A DNA stretch of 64,000 nt, taken from positions 1,364,001 to 1,428,000 of the forward strand of contig NC_079515.1 of NCBI RefSeq assembly GCF_000801105.2. The letters are read 5' to 3'. Positions 60,899 to 64,000 of this stretch are shown here, one piece after another. Every line of letters begins with the position of its first letter. Position 1 is the stretch's first letter. The notes beneath the pieces are model-generated. The model made no database searches. It saw nothing but the letters and a program-made list of their open reading frames with translations, and was not told where the DNA came from. This DNA comes from Raphanus sativus (taxonomy: Eukaryota; Streptophyta; Magnoliopsida; Brassicales; Brassicaceae). Position numbers and translations under genes: made by a program.

Positions 60899-61491
60899 CT
60901 CTTTCTTTCTCTCTAGTCGGAGTTCTTGACCTTGAGGTTCTTCTCTATGTGTAGTCGAGAGAGTCAAAAGGACACTAGAGTTTGAGGGCGACTTATTAGA
61001 AAAAATAAAAAGAATCACTATAATATTATTTAGGAATCTGGCATGACTTTTCTCCTTGTTATTCGATTGGACCCTTTAATTTTATTATTTGTCAATTTCT
61101 ATCCGAATTCTATAATTAAAGTTTTGGAATCTAGTTTAGGTCTTAATCCAACTGCTAAATCCATATGATGAAACTGTAATTGAACCTCCAATCAGAGACT
61201 ACAAATTGGTTTTGGTTCAAATTAATTTTATACAAGTGTATTAAATGGGTTTAAAGTGGATTGGGCCATGTGTTTCTTTAATTAATTCAGATATAATTAA
61301 TTGGGCCATCTATTGGGCTATAGAATGAATCAATTCTCAAAGCCCGCGACACAGACGGCCCCTTGTAAAAACATCGATTTTCCATCTCCCCCGGTTCTCT
61401 CGCCATCATCGATCCCTTTCTCCGCCATTCACTCTGTCCTCAACGCCGCCGCCACTTTCCTTCTCCGATCGAATTTTCCTCTTACACTCCG
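60899..61491. promoter_or_regulatory. Divergent promoter between the DPH6-type gene and exportin-4
   Basis: TGGGCC occurs at about 61262 and 61302, with TTGGGCTA close behind (61313). These site-II elements are common in promoters of growth and housekeeping genes and lie 180-230 bp before the exportin start. The flanking sequence is AT-rich. Confidence 0.6.
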
Positions 61492-64000
61492 ATGTTTAAT
61501 GGAACCGTCGGAGGTGGAGCTGAGGATTTGCCTCAGCTACAATCCACCATGCGCGCGATTGAACTTGCTTGCTCTTACATTCAGGTTTCCCTTCTTCCTT
61601 TATACTTACGCATCAACATTCGATTCCTCTCGTTGATCTGTTTGGATTCCTAATACATATGAGGAAGCTCTAGATGTGTGTGTTTGCATTTGTGAGCTTT
61701 TTTTTTGGCTTCAAATTGAAGTCACATGTTAATGAGTTTTTCTTCTGAATTGATTGCGTATATACTACTTAACCGAGACGAGTACTTGACGTCTATCTTT
61801 GCTTCTTATCAGATAAATACTAATCCAGCTGCTGCTGAAGCTACCATATTGTCACTTCACCAGTCCCCTCAGCCATACAAGGCCTGTAGATTCATTCTTG
61901 GTAAAATTCGGGAATCCGATTCCCTCAGTGAATTTGAAGTTACAGCTGTTTGACTGATAGTGTGTGTGTGTTTTGTACTTGCAGAAAATTCTCAGGTGGC
62001 GGCTGCTAGGTTTCAAGCTGCTGCAGCTATTAAGGAAGCAGCTATCAGGGAATGGAGTTTTCTTTCCACTGAGGATAAAGGGGGTTTGATTAGGTGAATT
62101 TTTTTTTTTTTTATTGATGAATGCTTATGCTTCAACTTAGTTGAACGGTTTGTTATCCTCTGTTAGGTTTGTATTTTTTTTATTGCTTTGCGAATCAACT
62201 GGGAGCATTCATACTTCGCTATATAGTAGTAATTTTAGGTTACTGCAACTTTTACTTCTGGACTGTGAAACCTCCTGCTTCTTGACTGTAATGTTTAATA
62301 TGATTAGATTACTTCTGGACTGTAGAAATGGACTGTTTTTTTCCACTAGCAAAAAAATGGAAAATTGGAAATGGATTTAACAGTGAAGTTGATCTTTCTT
62401 GTTGAAATGTCTTGCTGTGAGAGTTTAATTTATACAAGACAAAACTGGTTTTAGACTGGTTCCTTTAGCAAGCTCTTGTGTGTTTTCATGTTTGATACTA
62501 TGGCCAGGAAGTTGACTGTTGTTTTGTGGTTAGTATGGGCACACATCATATGCCGTGATAATCATGGTGACCGGTTTTAATAAACTAGAGGTTTTCTTAA
62601 GAGTTGTTGGTTCATAAAAAAAAATTGGCTATTTCTTTCTGCAGCTTCTGTCTTGGCTACGTCATGCAGCATGCTAATTCAGCAGATGCCTATGTGTTTT
62701 CAAAAGTATCTTCTGTCGCTGCGCAGCTGATGAAAAGAGGCTGGTAAGCTGGGCTCTTTCTGGTATTCAAAAATCAGAATAATATGGCATGCTTTGTAGA
62801 TACTGGAAGTTAGTCACTTCTATGCATATGAGAGGATTCATGAAAATTAGTTGTTGTTCACACACGATTATGACTGACAGCTTCTGGAAAAATAGAGTGG
62901 TGCAAAGAAATCTAGACAAGTTACTTCTTTTTTTCTTTTTGCGTGCTTATTTCATCTTTAAAAACTTCTAATCTGAGTGAATAACTCTTATAGGCTTGAG
63001 TTTACTCCAGCCGAGAAAGAAGTCTTTTTCTACCAGGTATCTACATTGTATTGCAATTTTTGGGACTCTTTTTAAAAATTTTGTATCTAACATTATGATT
63101 AGAATTCTCCGCACATATGGTTCAATTCGTTATCCTGCATTTTATACACGATAGCTTATTTGATATAAAAAAATTTGCATACTTACCTGGTACTTCAAAA
63201 CCTTGTTAACTGTGCCAACCTTAAAAGATATGGACGGGGAAGGATTTAGAGTGACTGAGTAGGTTGACTAGTCATCATTGGGGTGACTAAGTAGTAATTG
63301 AGCATTTACTCCATAGTTCAGCTAGATATGTTTTTCAATGCTCCAAGCCTTAATAATAGATATTGGGGCTTACCAATAGTTTGTTGCTCTTCATGGTATA
63401 CCTTGAAAATTGCGGAAGATACAACGGAATTGTCTGATATTAATGTTTGTTAAAAGGATCATGGTATTGATTTTCTTTTGGCTTTTCATAATTGCATTTT
63501 ACAGATCAACCAGGCCATTCTTGGTTCTCGAGGCTTAGATGTGCAGTTCATCGGTATTCATTTTCTTGAATCCTTGGTAATGTTCTGTTTATAATGTTTT
63601 TCTGGGGTTATATGTATACCATATGTGGGCTCATAGTTTCAGTATCTCAGGTATCTGAATTCTCACCCTCTACTTCAAGTGCCATGAGTCTCCCGAGGGA
63701 ATTTCATGAAAATTGCCGCAAGTCATTAGAACAAAACTATTTGAAGGTACTCTTACGACTTATTTGCTTTCAGATATTGTGACACACATCAACCTTTCGT
63801 CTTTGGAAGAATGATAGTCTGTACCAAGGGTTCTGTTACTAAAACTGTATTGTTTACTTCCGATATTCTCAATTGCAGACTTTCTATAGCTGGGCACAGG
63901 ATGCTGCTTTAAGTGTTACAAATAAGATTGTGGAATCAAATTCTGATGTCCCTGAGGTTAAGGTTTGCAATGCTGCGTTGCGACTAATGCATCAGATACT
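61492..64000 (+). CDS. XPO4: Exportin-4-like nuclear transport receptor, 5' part
   Basis: Exons: 61492-61584, 61813-61900, 61985-62093, 62645-62743, 62994-63036, 63505-63576, 63651-63746, 63879 to beyond the window. The start MFNGTVGGGAEDLPQLQSTM is the first ATG in frame with the conserved MRAIELACSYIQ. Conserved blocks follow: SLHQSPQPYKACRFIL, AAAAIKEAAIREWSFL, FCLGYVMQHANS, AQLMKRGWLEFTPAEK, INQAILGSRGLDVQF. This is the N-terminal HEAT-repeat part of an importin-beta family receptor; exportin-4 carries cargo such as eIF5A out of the nucleus in animals. About 220 residues are present; the rest lies to the right. It matches At3g04490 by position (from memory). Confidence 0.92.

Overview
The window is nuclear DNA from a flowering plant of the mustard family (Brassicaceae). 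Genes are intron-rich with GT-AG introns, intergenic DNA is AT-rich, and the predicted proteins are very close to Arabidopsis thaliana. From memory, the gene order follows the At3g04340 to At3g04490 block of Arabidopsis chromosome 3: FTSHI5, C2/CaLB gene, PDLP4, SUVR4, RPL23, MYB-CC factor, PEX12 remnant, DPH6-type gene, exportin-4. Broken collinearity, above all a shattered PEX12 where a normally essential gene should be, suggests a fractionated copy in a post-polyploid genome such as a Brassiceae species; that is inference.

Layout. 0-7 kb: a 16-exon FTSHI5 gene (minus), protease-dead and with one GC-AG intron, sharing a promoter region with the next gene. 7-17.3 kb: a direct duplication of about 5.1 kb carrying two DUF627/DUF629 ubiquitin-hydrolase-like genes; the copied segment also captured the 3' end of the neighbouring C2-domain gene, leaving a truncated relic near 12.0 kb. 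17-18.2 kb: the intact C2 gene. 19.4-20.6 kb: an intronless eIF5 gene that looks inserted into the collinear block. 21.5-23.5 kb PDLP4-like, 24.7-27.1 kb SUVR4, 27.8-28.6 kb RPL23 (uL14), 30.7-32.5 kb a MYB-CC (PHR1-like) factor.

32.75-53.6 kb is the most unusual part: five tandem units of about 3.42 kb, ending at a 100-N assembly gap, followed by a run of about 350-bp satellite monomers. Each unit holds a frameshifted PEX12 fragment (plus), a small intact three-exon HMA-fold gene (minus, no CxxC), transposon-like fragments and four satellite monomers. Shared variants show an A-B-A-B pattern, so the last amplification copied a two-unit block of about 6.85 kb. A diverged single HMA gene without PEX12 sequence lies beyond the satellite at 54.3 kb.

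55-64 kb: a SINE whose paralogous empty site can be seen 2 kb away, an F-box gene, a DPH6-type diphthine-ammonia ligase with two RidA-like domains (minus), and the 5' part of an exportin-4 gene (plus) across a divergent promoter with TGGGCC elements.

The genes are housekeeping, chromatin and organelle genes and do not form one pathway. Exon coordinates come from reading splice sites and were checked for reading-frame continuity; no transcripts were available.
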